64,000 nt of DNA. Origin: an uncultured Nonlabens sp. Its GTDB lineage: Bacteria; Bacteroidota; Bacteroidia; Flavobacteriales; Flavobacteriaceae. Shown one piece after another: positions 20,546 to 28,579 of the stretch. Numbering within the stretch: the stretch's first letter is position 1; every line of letters begins with the position of its first letter. The position numbers were made by a program, and so were the translations under genes. The notes under the pieces are model-generated. The model saw only the letters and a program-made list of their open reading frames with translations, was not told the DNA's origin and did not search any database. The stretch lies in NCBI GenBank assembly GCA_947491755.1, contig CANLKV010000002.1, forward strand, positions 1 to 64,000, given 5' to 3'.

Positions 20546-21073
20546 TCAAGATTGTTTTCGTTCACAATATACGAGATAGTAACGATCTGTAAACTTTCTC
20601 AATAAGGGCCGTACCCCTAATTTATTCACTGGATTTGTGAATTTGATAGCGTCTTTGATTTCCCATCCAGCTTTGTTTAATACATAGTCTAGTTGCCAGT
20701 CCTCAAATTCATGATAATGTTGATCACGCAAATCATTAGGATTTCTATATGCACCAGCAAACCAAAGTTTCAATGGCACGCTTACCAGCAATTTAGGCGT
20801 TTTTATGGCTTTAAGTACCCCATAAGGATTGACTAGATGTTCAAATATTTCAAAGGCGGTAACGACCTCTCCATCAAAATTTGCTACGGCATGTAAATCA
20901 TCATCCAGATCTTCACCACCTGTATTTTGAACGCTATACCCGTTAGACTCTAGAATTTTTGAAAATGGATTTGGCACCCCTAGATCTAGGATGCGATCTG
21001 TGACAGCCGTGTGTTGTTTTAAGAAATCAAACGTAATTTTAAAACGACGTGTTGGGTAGTTATTTTCGTACAT
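20546..21073 (-). CDS. SAM-dependent methyltransferase-like protein
   Basis: A 175-residue class I methyltransferase-like protein. The first motif reads RILDLGVPNPFS, so the usual glycine-rich D-x-G-x-G loop is altered. The later acidic segment GGEDLDDD and the FEIFEHLVNP segment, with its E-H typical of small-molecule methyltransferases, are present. The protein is short, and it may have lost or changed cofactor binding. It sits between the LURP-one-like gene (10 bp) and the GT2 gene (3 bp), likely one operon. Confidence 0.72.
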   Translation of the reverse strand: MYENNYPTRRFKITFDFLKQHTAVTDRILDLGVPNPFSKILESNGYSVQNTGGEDLDDDLHAVANFDGEVVTAFEIFEHLVNPYGVLKAIKTPKLLVSVPLKLWFAGAYRNPNDLRDQHYHEFEDWQLDYVLNKAGWEIKDAIKFTNPVNKLGVRPLLRKFTDRYYLVYCERKQS

Positions 21074-21083
21074 AAGGGAGCAA

Positions 21084-21680
21084 TTATCCTCGTTCTCTTT
21101 CTAATAAAATCATCATCATTAAACCCAGAATCATTCGCTCTTTAGCCTCAGGATCAATAGCAGATAGCTGTACGACTTCAAATTCGCGTCCAAAAAATGA
21201 AGGTCTTTTATGCAGCTGGGCTACTATAACGTCATTTACATCGATCACATTATACACTGGATGTAAGAAGTAACCTGTAAAAAAGCCTAGTATTGGAATG
21301 TCCCCTACAAAAGAATCGGCAATTCTTGTCCAGGCGCTGCGCTCTTGTATTTTATACTGCATTTTCTGCTGGGCATCAATAATATTATAAGTAGCTTTCC
21401 ATATAGAGCCCCAGCCCTTGCGAGCGACTTTGCCCAGGTTGCGACCACCTGCTTCATCAATTCTATAGGCGGCACTCCAGTCCAGCCATCGATCTGCCTT
21501 GATGGTATAGAGTACTTGTGATTTTGTAGCGTTGCTATAGATGATAACAGATTCTTTAAGTTTAAAAAGTTTCTGGCGCACATAAGCTACCGTAGTACCA
21601 GTGGCATCTGTTGCTGTAAAATCATTACTTAAGGTAGTGATCTTAAAAGAAAATTTTACTGGAAACTGTATGTTTTGCAT
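21084..21680 (-). CDS. LURP-one-related / scramblase-like protein
   Basis: A 198-residue protein with the tubby-like beta-barrel fold of LURP-one and phospholipid scramblase relatives. Visible family features are YVRQKLFKLKE, the repeated beta hairpins with RWLDWSAAYRI and GRNLGKVARKGWGSIW, the hydrophobic segment DIPILGFFTGYFLHP, and the terminal MMMILLERERG. The bacterial family has no settled function. Upstream lies a repeat palindrome and a weak TAnnTTTA box at 21700-21707. Confidence 0.8.
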   Translation of the reverse strand: MQNIQFPVKFSFKITTLSNDFTATDATGTTVAYVRQKLFKLKESVIIYSNATKSQVLYTIKADRWLDWSAAYRIDEAGGRNLGKVARKGWGSIWKATYNIIDAQQKMQYKIQERSAWTRIADSFVGDIPILGFFTGYFLHPVYNVIDVNDVIVAQLHKRPSFFGREFEVVQLSAIDPEAKERMILGLMMMILLERERG

Positions 21681-21718
21681 TACAGGTTGATTGTTGTGGT
21701 AAAAGTAGGGGATAATTT

Positions 21719-21734
21719 CGCTTTCGCGAAAGCG
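21719..21734. repeat. palindromic repeat copy 6 (intergenic)
   Basis: Perfect palindrome in the 77-bp gap between the FabI-like gene and the LURP-one gene, both on the minus strand. Confidence 0.95.
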
Positions 21735-21757
21735 AACTACATCTACTCATTAACAAA

Positions 21758-22579
21758 TCACCCTATAATGTGATAGCCACCGTCTACATGGCGTATTTCA
21801 CCTGTGATGCGACATTGCGGCCTAAAAAGATGGACAATTTCAAAGGCTAGATCTTCTGGCCTGGCATTGCCTAACGGACTTTTTTCACTAGAAATATCAA
21901 CATCTTCCTGGCGCAAGGTGGCATTGCCCGCTTTACTGCCCATAAATGGGGAAAATCGCAAAGCATTGCAGCGTATCTGATGTTTGCGTCCTAATTCATC
22001 TGCCAGTTCTACCGTAATACGCTCCAGTGCCGCCTTTGCAATACTCATGTTGCGATACGGGTGAAAGGTAACCTGAGCGGCTGCGATATAACTTAAAGAG
22101 CATATCGATGCTCCAGGCTGTAAAACTTGATGCTCTAGCAGGTGCCTTGTAAGACTGATTAAGGAATAAGCGCTTACATCCATCGTTTCACAAAACTCTT
22201 GTAGTGTAACATCGATTAAAGGCTTTACTTCTTTGTTTCTAATCGTTTTGTCCATCGCAATAGCGTGCAAGAGACCGTCCAGTTGTATATTTTTTGTTGC
22301 GAGTTCTTGAGCAAAGCTTGCTATGTTGTCATCTATAGTTACATCTAGAATGGCGGTCATGCTATCGCCTAACTCCTGTTGTACCGCTGCCTTAAAATCG
22401 TGGTAGTTTTTATTTAAAAAAGCTCGTGCTTTATCTGATAAATCTTTGTGGTGTGGACTCACTCCCAGACCAGTACAAACCACCTTGCCACCGTTTTTAA
22501 TTATTTCTCTGGCCGTGTACATCGCAAGGGAATGTGCGTCTGCAATCCCTGTTATTAAAAATGTTTTACCTTCTAGCAT
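21758..22579 (-). CDS. FabI-like enoyl-ACP reductase (SDR)
   Basis: A 273-residue short-chain dehydrogenase of the enoyl-ACP reductase (FabI) group, which uses NAD(P)H to reduce enoyl-ACP. The atypical cofactor motif GIADAHSLA (about 11-19) is as in FabI. The catalytic pair Tyr 175 and Lys 182 (Y-x6-K) and a preceding Tyr 164 are present, with the end GGYHIIG. From memory the housekeeping flavobacterial FabI opens differently, so this may be a second reductase. It lies next to a FabH-like gene, supporting a fatty-acid role. Confidence 0.82.
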   Translation of the reverse strand: MLEGKTFLITGIADAHSLAMYTAREIIKNGGKVVCTGLGVSPHHKDLSDKARAFLNKNYHDFKAAVQQELGDSMTAILDVTIDDNIASFAQELATKNIQLDGLLHAIAMDKTIRNKEVKPLIDVTLQEFCETMDVSAYSLISLTRHLLEHQVLQPGASICSLSYIAAAQVTFHPYRNMSIAKAALERITVELADELGRKHQIRCNALRFSPFMGSKAGNATLRQEDVDISSEKSPLGNARPEDLAFEIVHLFRPQCRITGEIRHVDGGYHIIG

Positions 22580-22723
22580 TGCTCAATTGTTATAAATTAT
22601 TTTTAGGGTGAAGATTATGGTATTCAGTTATCCTGAGATTTTATTTTTACTATTTTTCTATCACTGTTAACACAGCGTTTTGTAATGAAATGTGCCCTTA
22701 ACCTATGTTTTAAAGTAGGTCGT

Positions 22724-23695
22724 TTACCACTTATACAAAGCCGTTCCCCAGGTCCAGCCTGCACCTACCGCTGCAAATAATACCCACTGATCCTTGTGAA
22801 GCAGTCCGTCTTTATGTGTTTCATCCAGCATGATGGGAATCGTGCCGCCAGATGTGTTTGCATAGCGATCCATATTTGTATGTACCTTTTCCCAGGGCAA
22901 ACCTATGGTTTGAGCTACTTGTTCTAAAATCCTTATACTGGGCTGGTGCGGTATCATATGATCGATCTGGTCTATGGTCATGTCATTGCGTTGTAAAATC
23001 TCTTGAATAGATCTAGGTACAACGTCTACTGCCGTTTTAAAAACCGCAGGTCCATCCATCTGGAAGTAATGCTGTTTTTGCTGTATGCTTTTAGGCGATG
23101 TAGGTGTGGCAGATCCACCTGCAGGAATGTGCCATGCATCCTTACCTTTGCCGTCTGTATGCAGTAAAAAATCGCGAAAACCTTTGTCTTCCTCTGTTCT
23201 AGAGATTACCATGGCGCCGGCACCATCGCCAAAAAACACAGAATCCCTGCGCTCCCAGTCTGTAATATTTGAAAATGTATCGGCTCCTATGACTAACACA
23301 TGCTGGTACATACCCGATTTAATAAACTGGACCGCTGTGGCCGTAGCAAATACAGCACCAGAGCAAACGGCAGATATATCAAAAGCTACAGCGTTAATTG
23401 CCCCTAGTTTTTCTTGAACAAAACACGCGCAGGAGGGAGCCAATTTATCGGGTGTGGCGGTGGCTAGAATGATAAGATCAATATCGTCAACTGATACCTT
23501 TGCATTTTCAATAGCTCGCTGCGCAGCCATTGTTGCCAGGTCGCTGGTGGTCTCACCTGTACTGATACGCCTTTCTTTAATACCTAGATTTTTTTGGATC
23601 CATGCGTCGTTAGATCCTACTTTATCAAAATAATCGTTTGAGACAATATTTGCCGGAGCATAAGATCCCGTGCCACTTATAAATGCGTTGACCAT
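22724..23695 (-). CDS. FabH-like 3-oxoacyl-ACP synthase III
   Basis: A 323-residue thiolase-fold condensing enzyme of the KAS III group. The catalytic triad is Cys 111 (DISAVCSGA), His 250 (MIPHQPSIRI) and Asn 280 (YANTSGGTIP), and the protein ends with the family's glycine-rich GAGWTWGTALYKW. It could start fatty-acid synthesis from acyl-CoA or make a specialised acyl chain. The 144-bp gap to the FabI-like gene on the same strand suggests related function rather than tight coupling. Confidence 0.88.
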   Translation of the reverse strand: MVNAFISGTGSYAPANIVSNDYFDKVGSNDAWIQKNLGIKERRISTGETTSDLATMAAQRAIENAKVSVDDIDLIILATATPDKLAPSCACFVQEKLGAINAVAFDISAVCSGAVFATATAVQFIKSGMYQHVLVIGADTFSNITDWERRDSVFFGDGAGAMVISRTEEDKGFRDFLLHTDGKGKDAWHIPAGGSATPTSPKSIQQKQHYFQMDGPAVFKTAVDVVPRSIQEILQRNDMTIDQIDHMIPHQPSIRILEQVAQTIGLPWEKVHTNMDRYANTSGGTIPIMLDETHKDGLLHKDQWVLFAAVGAGWTWGTALYKW

Positions 23696-24002
23696 AAAAG
23701 GTTTTTTCTACACAGTCCATTGAGATCTTTGAGTAAGACACCACCTATTGCTAATAGGAGTGATGTTACACATTTATGACTCTCAATAATCGGGTTTGTG
23801 TTTGTACCGTTAATATAGTGGCCAAACTAAAACCAATCAGAAAAAGGATGTTTATTTAAAAATGGGTTACCACGATGCCCAAACAAGGCTATTTATTATA
23901 AGAGAATTCCTAAGTGCCATATTAACAAGGTGTTAACAGAAGTAATGCTCTATATAAGTTAGCCTATTATATGATGACCAACTTTTTTGTAGGGCATAAT
24001 TT
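23696..24002. other. intergenic region between uvrD end and fabH-like start
   Basis: A 307-bp gap holding the upstream region of the FabH-like gene. A small hairpin CCTATT-gct-AATAGG lies at 23744-23758. I find no coding potential and no exact TAnnTTTG promoter box. Confidence 0.5.
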
Positions 24003-26327
24003 TTATTCAACAACTTCCAATTTTGCAAAGCGTAGGAGTAGCTTTTTCAAACCGCCGACTTTAAAATTAATTTCAGCTTTTTTCTCTCCACCTATCCCTT
24101 CTAGGTTGACAACGGTTCCCTGTCCAAAACGGGCATGCGACACCTTCATTCCAGGTTGTAGGTCTCCTTCAAATCCAGGACTTTGCGCATTGCTCTGTGA
24201 GTTTACTGGTCGCATTTTACGCAGTTTTCTAATCTGCTCCTCGCTGGGCTTGTTTACGCTGGGTGGCGTTCCATTGCGTGGTTTGTTTTGTCTCAACTTT
24301 GATTTATCAGGCTCGCCCCATAGATCTGCATTAAGTAACGGTTTATATTGATAATCATCCATAGGAGTGGTGTAATCTAGATAACGATCATCAATCTCAG
24401 TAATAAATCGGCTGGGCTCTGCATCGACTAACTTCCCCCATCGATAACGACTTAATGTATAAGTGAGGTAGGCCTGATGCTCTGCTCTAGTCAATGCGAC
24501 ATAAAATAAACGACGTTCTTCTTCTAGTTCTTCACGAGTATTCATACTCATGCCACTAGGGAATAAGTCTTCTTCCATCCCAACTATGTACAGGTAAGGG
24601 AATTCTAGCCCTTTTGATAAATGAACCGTCATGAGAGATACACGATCTGTATCGCCGGTATCTTTATCCATATCTGTCGCTAGGGCGACATCTTCTAGAA
24701 ATTCTGCCAGAGAGCCACGTGCCTCGTCAACCTCTTGTTGTCCTTCCACAAAATCACGCATACCATTAAGTAATTCTTCTATATTCTCAATGCGTGAAAT
24801 GCCCTCTTGTGATCCATCTTTTTTAAGCTCTGTGAGCAAGGCGCTTTTCTTGATAACGTACTCTGTTAGTTCAAAAACGTTCTGGGTTTCTTCCAGCGCT
24901 TGAAAGCTTTTTATCATGGTGGCAAAGTTGCGCAGTTTTGTTTTAGTCCCACCATTGATAGAGCTTTCTACCTTGTCTATATTTTCAATAATTTCAAATA
25001 GGCTGCGATCGTATTGTTTTGCTGCAACGATCAATTTGTCCATGGTAGTCGCGCCTATACCTCTTGCAGGATAATTAATAACACGCTTTATGGCTTCTTC
25101 ATCTTTAGGATTTACAATCAATCGCAAATAGGCTAGCACATCCTTGACTTCTTTGCGCTGGTAAAAACTTAATCCTCCATAGATACGATAGGGGATATCT
25201 CTTTTGCGCAAAGCGTCCTCCATCGCCCTGGATTGTGCATTAGTCCTATATAAAATGGCAAACTGATCATTGCCCAGTTGTTTGTTCATTTTATTCTCCC
25301 AGATGCTACTGGCGACAAACCTACCCTCTTCTGCATCGCTCATTAATCGATGAACAATAATTTTTGGGCCGTCATCATTTGCCGTCCAGACAACCTTCTC
25401 TAGTTTAGTCTTATTGTGCTCGATAATTGAGTTTGCGGCCTCTACAATATTTTTAGTAGAGCGGTAATTTTGCTCCAGCCTATAGGCTTTTACATTGTCG
25501 TAATCCCGTTGAAAATTGAGAATGTTGTTAATGTTTGCACCCCTAAAGGCATATATGGACTGCGCATCATCCCCCACCACACAAATATTTTGAAATTTAT
25601 CAGACAGTGCCTTTACAATCAAATATTGGGAATGGTTGGTATCTTGATACTCATCCACTAGGATGTATTGAAATCGATGTTGGTACTTTGCTAATACATC
25701 TGGAAAACGATTTAACAGCTCATTAGTTTTTAATAACAAGTCGTCAAAATCCATGGCACCCGCTTTAAAGCAGCGTTCTACATACTCTTTATAAATATCG
25801 CCAAAACGAGGCCTACGTGCCATGGCATCTGCCTCTTGCAAGTCAGCATCAGCAAAATAAGCGCGCACGGTAATTAAGCTATTTTTAAGCGAGGAGATTC
25901 GAGAAAAAATCTGTTTGTATTTATAAACGTCTTTATCCAGCCCCATTTCTTTAATAATAGCACTTACAAGGCGCTGGGAATCTTGAGAATCATAGATAGT
26001 AAAATTAGAGGGGTATCCTAATTTATCAGCCTCCATGCGCAGCAATCGGGCAAATACCGAGTGGAAGGTCCCCATCCATAAATTTTTGGACTCACTGGCA
26101 CCTACAATGCTAGCGATCCTGTTTTTCATCTCTCGGGCCGCTTTATTAGTAAAGGTGAGCGATAAAATATTAAACGGATCCACACCCTGTTGCATGAGGT
26201 AAGCAATACGTAGGGTAAGGACGCGTGTTTTGCCAGATCCAGCACCGGCAATAACAATCATAGGACCCTCTTTTTGCAGGACGGGAAGTCGCTGCGCTTC
26301 ATTTAATTGGGATAAATAATCTTCCAA
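24003..26327 (-). CDS. uvrD: ATP-dependent DNA helicase UvrD/PcrA
   Basis: Superfamily 1A 3'-5' helicase (774 aa) for nucleotide excision and mismatch repair and clearing proteins from DNA. Motifs: Q motif LNEAQRLPV, Walker A AGAGSGKT (about 27-34), DExx box VDEYQDTN (about 225), motif III/IV YRSTKNI and motif VI VALTRAEH. The C-terminal region (about 715-774) has HARFGQGTVVNLEG, the Tudor-like RNA-polymerase-binding tail of PcrA. A repeat palindrome and the gltB-like gene lie beyond its start on the opposite strand. Confidence 0.95.
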   Translation of the reverse strand: MEDYLSQLNEAQRLPVLQKEGPMIVIAGAGSGKTRVLTLRIAYLMQQGVDPFNILSLTFTNKAAREMKNRIASIVGASESKNLWMGTFHSVFARLLRMEADKLGYPSNFTIYDSQDSQRLVSAIIKEMGLDKDVYKYKQIFSRISSLKNSLITVRAYFADADLQEADAMARRPRFGDIYKEYVERCFKAGAMDFDDLLLKTNELLNRFPDVLAKYQHRFQYILVDEYQDTNHSQYLIVKALSDKFQNICVVGDDAQSIYAFRGANINNILNFQRDYDNVKAYRLEQNYRSTKNIVEAANSIIEHNKTKLEKVVWTANDDGPKIIVHRLMSDAEEGRFVASSIWENKMNKQLGNDQFAILYRTNAQSRAMEDALRKRDIPYRIYGGLSFYQRKEVKDVLAYLRLIVNPKDEEAIKRVINYPARGIGATTMDKLIVAAKQYDRSLFEIIENIDKVESSINGGTKTKLRNFATMIKSFQALEETQNVFELTEYVIKKSALLTELKKDGSQEGISRIENIEELLNGMRDFVEGQQEVDEARGSLAEFLEDVALATDMDKDTGDTDRVSLMTVHLSKGLEFPYLYIVGMEEDLFPSGMSMNTREELEEERRLFYVALTRAEHQAYLTYTLSRYRWGKLVDAEPSRFITEIDDRYLDYTTPMDDYQYKPLLNADLWGEPDKSKLRQNKPRNGTPPSVNKPSEEQIRKLRKMRPVNSQSNAQSPGFEGDLQPGMKVSHARFGQGTVVNLEGIGGEKKAEINFKVGGLKKLLLRFAKLEVVE

Positions 26328-26374
26328 AATCTACTTCATTTTCTAGATTATAAAGATAAGGTTTGATAGGAGTT

Positions 26375-26390
26375 CGCTTTCGCGAAAGCG
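26375..26390. repeat. palindromic repeat copy 7 (intergenic, divergent)
   Basis: Perfect palindrome between the divergent uvrD and glutamate-synthase-like genes. It creates a short spurious minus-strand frame that I did not call. Confidence 0.95.
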
Positions 26391-26491
26391 AACTAAATAC
26401 TTCTCTTTTTTCAACAGCACTTGATTTAAAAATAAGAATTGCGACTGTTTGAACACAAGCCTTTGTATTTTTAAGCACTAAACAATCAATA

Positions 26492-28048
26492 ATGGAAGTT
26501 ATATGGGATTTTATGACCAGCATTGCCTGGTACTGGTATGTGATAGCATTTATCCTCATCATAGGGATTTATGACATTTTACAGAAACGTCACATCATTT
26601 TGCGCAACTTTCCAGTGGTCGGACACGCTAGATACTGGCTAGAGAGTATTGGCCCAGAACTGCGCCAGTATATCGTTGCAAATAATAGGGAAGAACTACC
26701 TTTTAACCGCATTGAACGTGGCTGGATTTATGCCAGTGCAAAGAATGAGAATAATTATGAAGGTTTTGGCACGGATCGCGACATCCACTCGCATCAATAT
26801 ATTTTTATTAATAATGCGATGATTCCCTTTAAAGTAAAAAAGGATTCTCAAGTTGACAAGGAGCCTGCATATGTTCCATGTGCAAAGGTGATCGGTGCTT
26901 CAAAAAATCGTAAACGGCCATTTAGACCAGCGAGTATTATCAATATTTCTGCGATGAGTTATGGCAGCTTAAGTGCCAAGGCTATTGATGCCATGAATAA
27001 CGGTGCCAAAAAGGTAAACGCTTATCACAATACTGGCGAGGGTGGTCTATCGCCCTATCACAAACGTGGCGCCGATGTTATTTTTCATATTGGTACTGGA
27101 TATTTTGGTGTGCGCGATGATCAGGGCAATTTTTCTATGTCGATGTTAAAACAACTGGTAGAAGATTACCCACAAATAAGAGCTATAGAGCTTAAACTTT
27201 CTCAAGGGGCAAAGCCGGGTAAAGGAGGGGTGCTTCCTGGTTCAAAAATTACCAAAGAGATAAGTGAGATACGCAATGTGCCTATGGGACAGGATGTATT
27301 ATCACCGCCCACTCATAGCGCTTTTGAAGGAGTTGAGGGTATGGTTGACTTTATTGAAGATATCGCTAGAGAAACTGGGTTGCCTGTAGGAATAAAGGCA
27401 GCCATAGGAAAACTAGAAGACTGGGAAAAACTCGCAGATATTATGAAAGAATCTGGGCGCGGTCCTGACTTTATTACTGTCGATGGTGGCGAGGGTGGTA
27501 CGGGTGCAGCTCCACCTAGTTTTGCAGACCATGTGTCCCTGCCATGGGTGTATGGATTTTCACGACTGTATCAAGTATTTCAAGCAAGAAACCTGACACA
27601 AGACATTGCATTTATCGCTAGTGGTAAATTAGGTTTTCCTGCAAAGGCTGCTATGGCTTTTGCCATGGGGGCAGATTGTATTAATGTAGCTAGAGAAGCC
27701 ATGATATCTATAGGCTGTATACAGGCTAAAGCGTGTCACAACAACACTTGCCCGACAGGTGTGGCAACCCAAAATAAATGGCTGCAACGCGGTATTGTTG
27801 TACCAGAGAAAGCAGAACGCCTTGCTAGCTATTTCAAGAAGTTTAATAAGGAGGTTCTAGAAGTTACCCATGCCGCGGGATACGAACACCCTAGTCAATT
27901 TACCATGAGTGATATAGACTTGAGCATAGGTGATAAAAACATAACTCAAACGTTAGAATATACCTATAATTATCAAAAAACACCTGTCCCTTTTTCTAGT
28001 ATGGAGGATTTGAAAAAATGCATTCACATAGGTGGAAATGCTGCTTAA
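26492..28048 (+). CDS. FMN-binding glutamate-synthase-family protein
   Basis: A 518-residue membrane-anchored protein with one N-terminal transmembrane helix (about 9-27), then the FMN-binding TIM-barrel of glutamate synthase: TVDGGEGGTGAAPPSF (about 330-345) and the 3Fe-4S cluster cysteines C-x5-C-x4-C in GCIQAKACHNNTCPTG (about 410-422). It lacks the amidotransferase domain, so it is not a complete GltB; the physiological reaction of this family is unclear. The next gene follows after 9 bp. Confidence 0.88.
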   Translation: MEVIWDFMTSIAWYWYVIAFILIIGIYDILQKRHIILRNFPVVGHARYWLESIGPELRQYIVANNREELPFNRIERGWIYASAKNENNYEGFGTDRDIHSHQYIFINNAMIPFKVKKDSQVDKEPAYVPCAKVIGASKNRKRPFRPASIINISAMSYGSLSAKAIDAMNNGAKKVNAYHNTGEGGLSPYHKRGADVIFHIGTGYFGVRDDQGNFSMSMLKQLVEDYPQIRAIELKLSQGAKPGKGGVLPGSKITKEISEIRNVPMGQDVLSPPTHSAFEGVEGMVDFIEDIARETGLPVGIKAAIGKLEDWEKLADIMKESGRGPDFITVDGGEGGTGAAPPSFADHVSLPWVYGFSRLYQVFQARNLTQDIAFIASGKLGFPAKAAMAFAMGADCINVAREAMISIGCIQAKACHNNTCPTGVATQNKWLQRGIVVPEKAERLASYFKKFNKEVLEVTHAAGYEHPSQFTMSDIDLSIGDKNITQTLEYTYNYQKTPVPFSSMEDLKKCIHIGGNAA

Positions 28049-28057
28049 TTTTGCAAT

Positions 28058-28576
28058 ATGAATGAATTAATCTATCAGGTAATCGCATCACTGGTTCCTG
28101 CTATGTTAGTAGCAGGTATCGCTTATTATTTAATTAAGTCCTTTTTACAAAATGAGGAACAACGTCGCAAATATCTTGCTTCAAAATCCCTTAAGCCTAA
28201 GGTGCTGCCCATGCGTATGGCAGCCTATGAGCGCTTAACTCTGTTCCTAGAACGTATGAAACCTAATAGTTTGCTGGTAAGAACCTTGCCAGGAACGATG
28301 ACCAAAGAAGCCTATGAAAACTTGTTAGTCGCTACAATAGAGCAAGAGTTTGAACATAATGTGGCACAACAAATTTATTTTCAAGAAGAATGCTGGAATG
28401 TTATACGAGCAGCAAAAAACACAACCATCCAGAAAATACGACAAATAGCGATGAGTGACAAGTCACAAACAGCAGATGACCTGAGACAACAAATCATCAG
28501 TGAATTTATGGATACTGGCGCGCCCAGTGAGACGGCATTGAGCTATTTGCGTAAGGAAGTAAGAGAGTTGTTTTAA
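28058..28576 (+). CDS. conserved membrane-anchored protein of unknown function
   Basis: A 172-residue protein with one N-terminal transmembrane helix (about 10-28), then a charged, helical cytoplasmic part including LTLFLERMKPNSLLVR and EQEFEHNVAQQIYFQEECWN. I recognise it as a Bacteroidota-restricted conserved protein, recalled as a DUF, without a known role. A TAATTTTG box ends only 4 bp before the ATG, overlapping the preceding gene's stop. It converges on the M1 aminopeptidase gene with 3 bp between. Confidence 0.78.
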   Translation: MNELIYQVIASLVPAMLVAGIAYYLIKSFLQNEEQRRKYLASKSLKPKVLPMRMAAYERLTLFLERMKPNSLLVRTLPGTMTKEAYENLLVATIEQEFEHNVAQQIYFQEECWNVIRAAKNTTIQKIRQIAMSDKSQTADDLRQQIISEFMDTGAPSETALSYLRKEVRELF

Positions 28577-28579
28577 AGA

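Noticed and set aside
26299..26562. Minus-strand frame of 87 codons over the uvrD start and the repeat palindrome
   Set aside because: It overlaps the real start regions of two divergent genes, resembles no family and exists partly because of the repeat.
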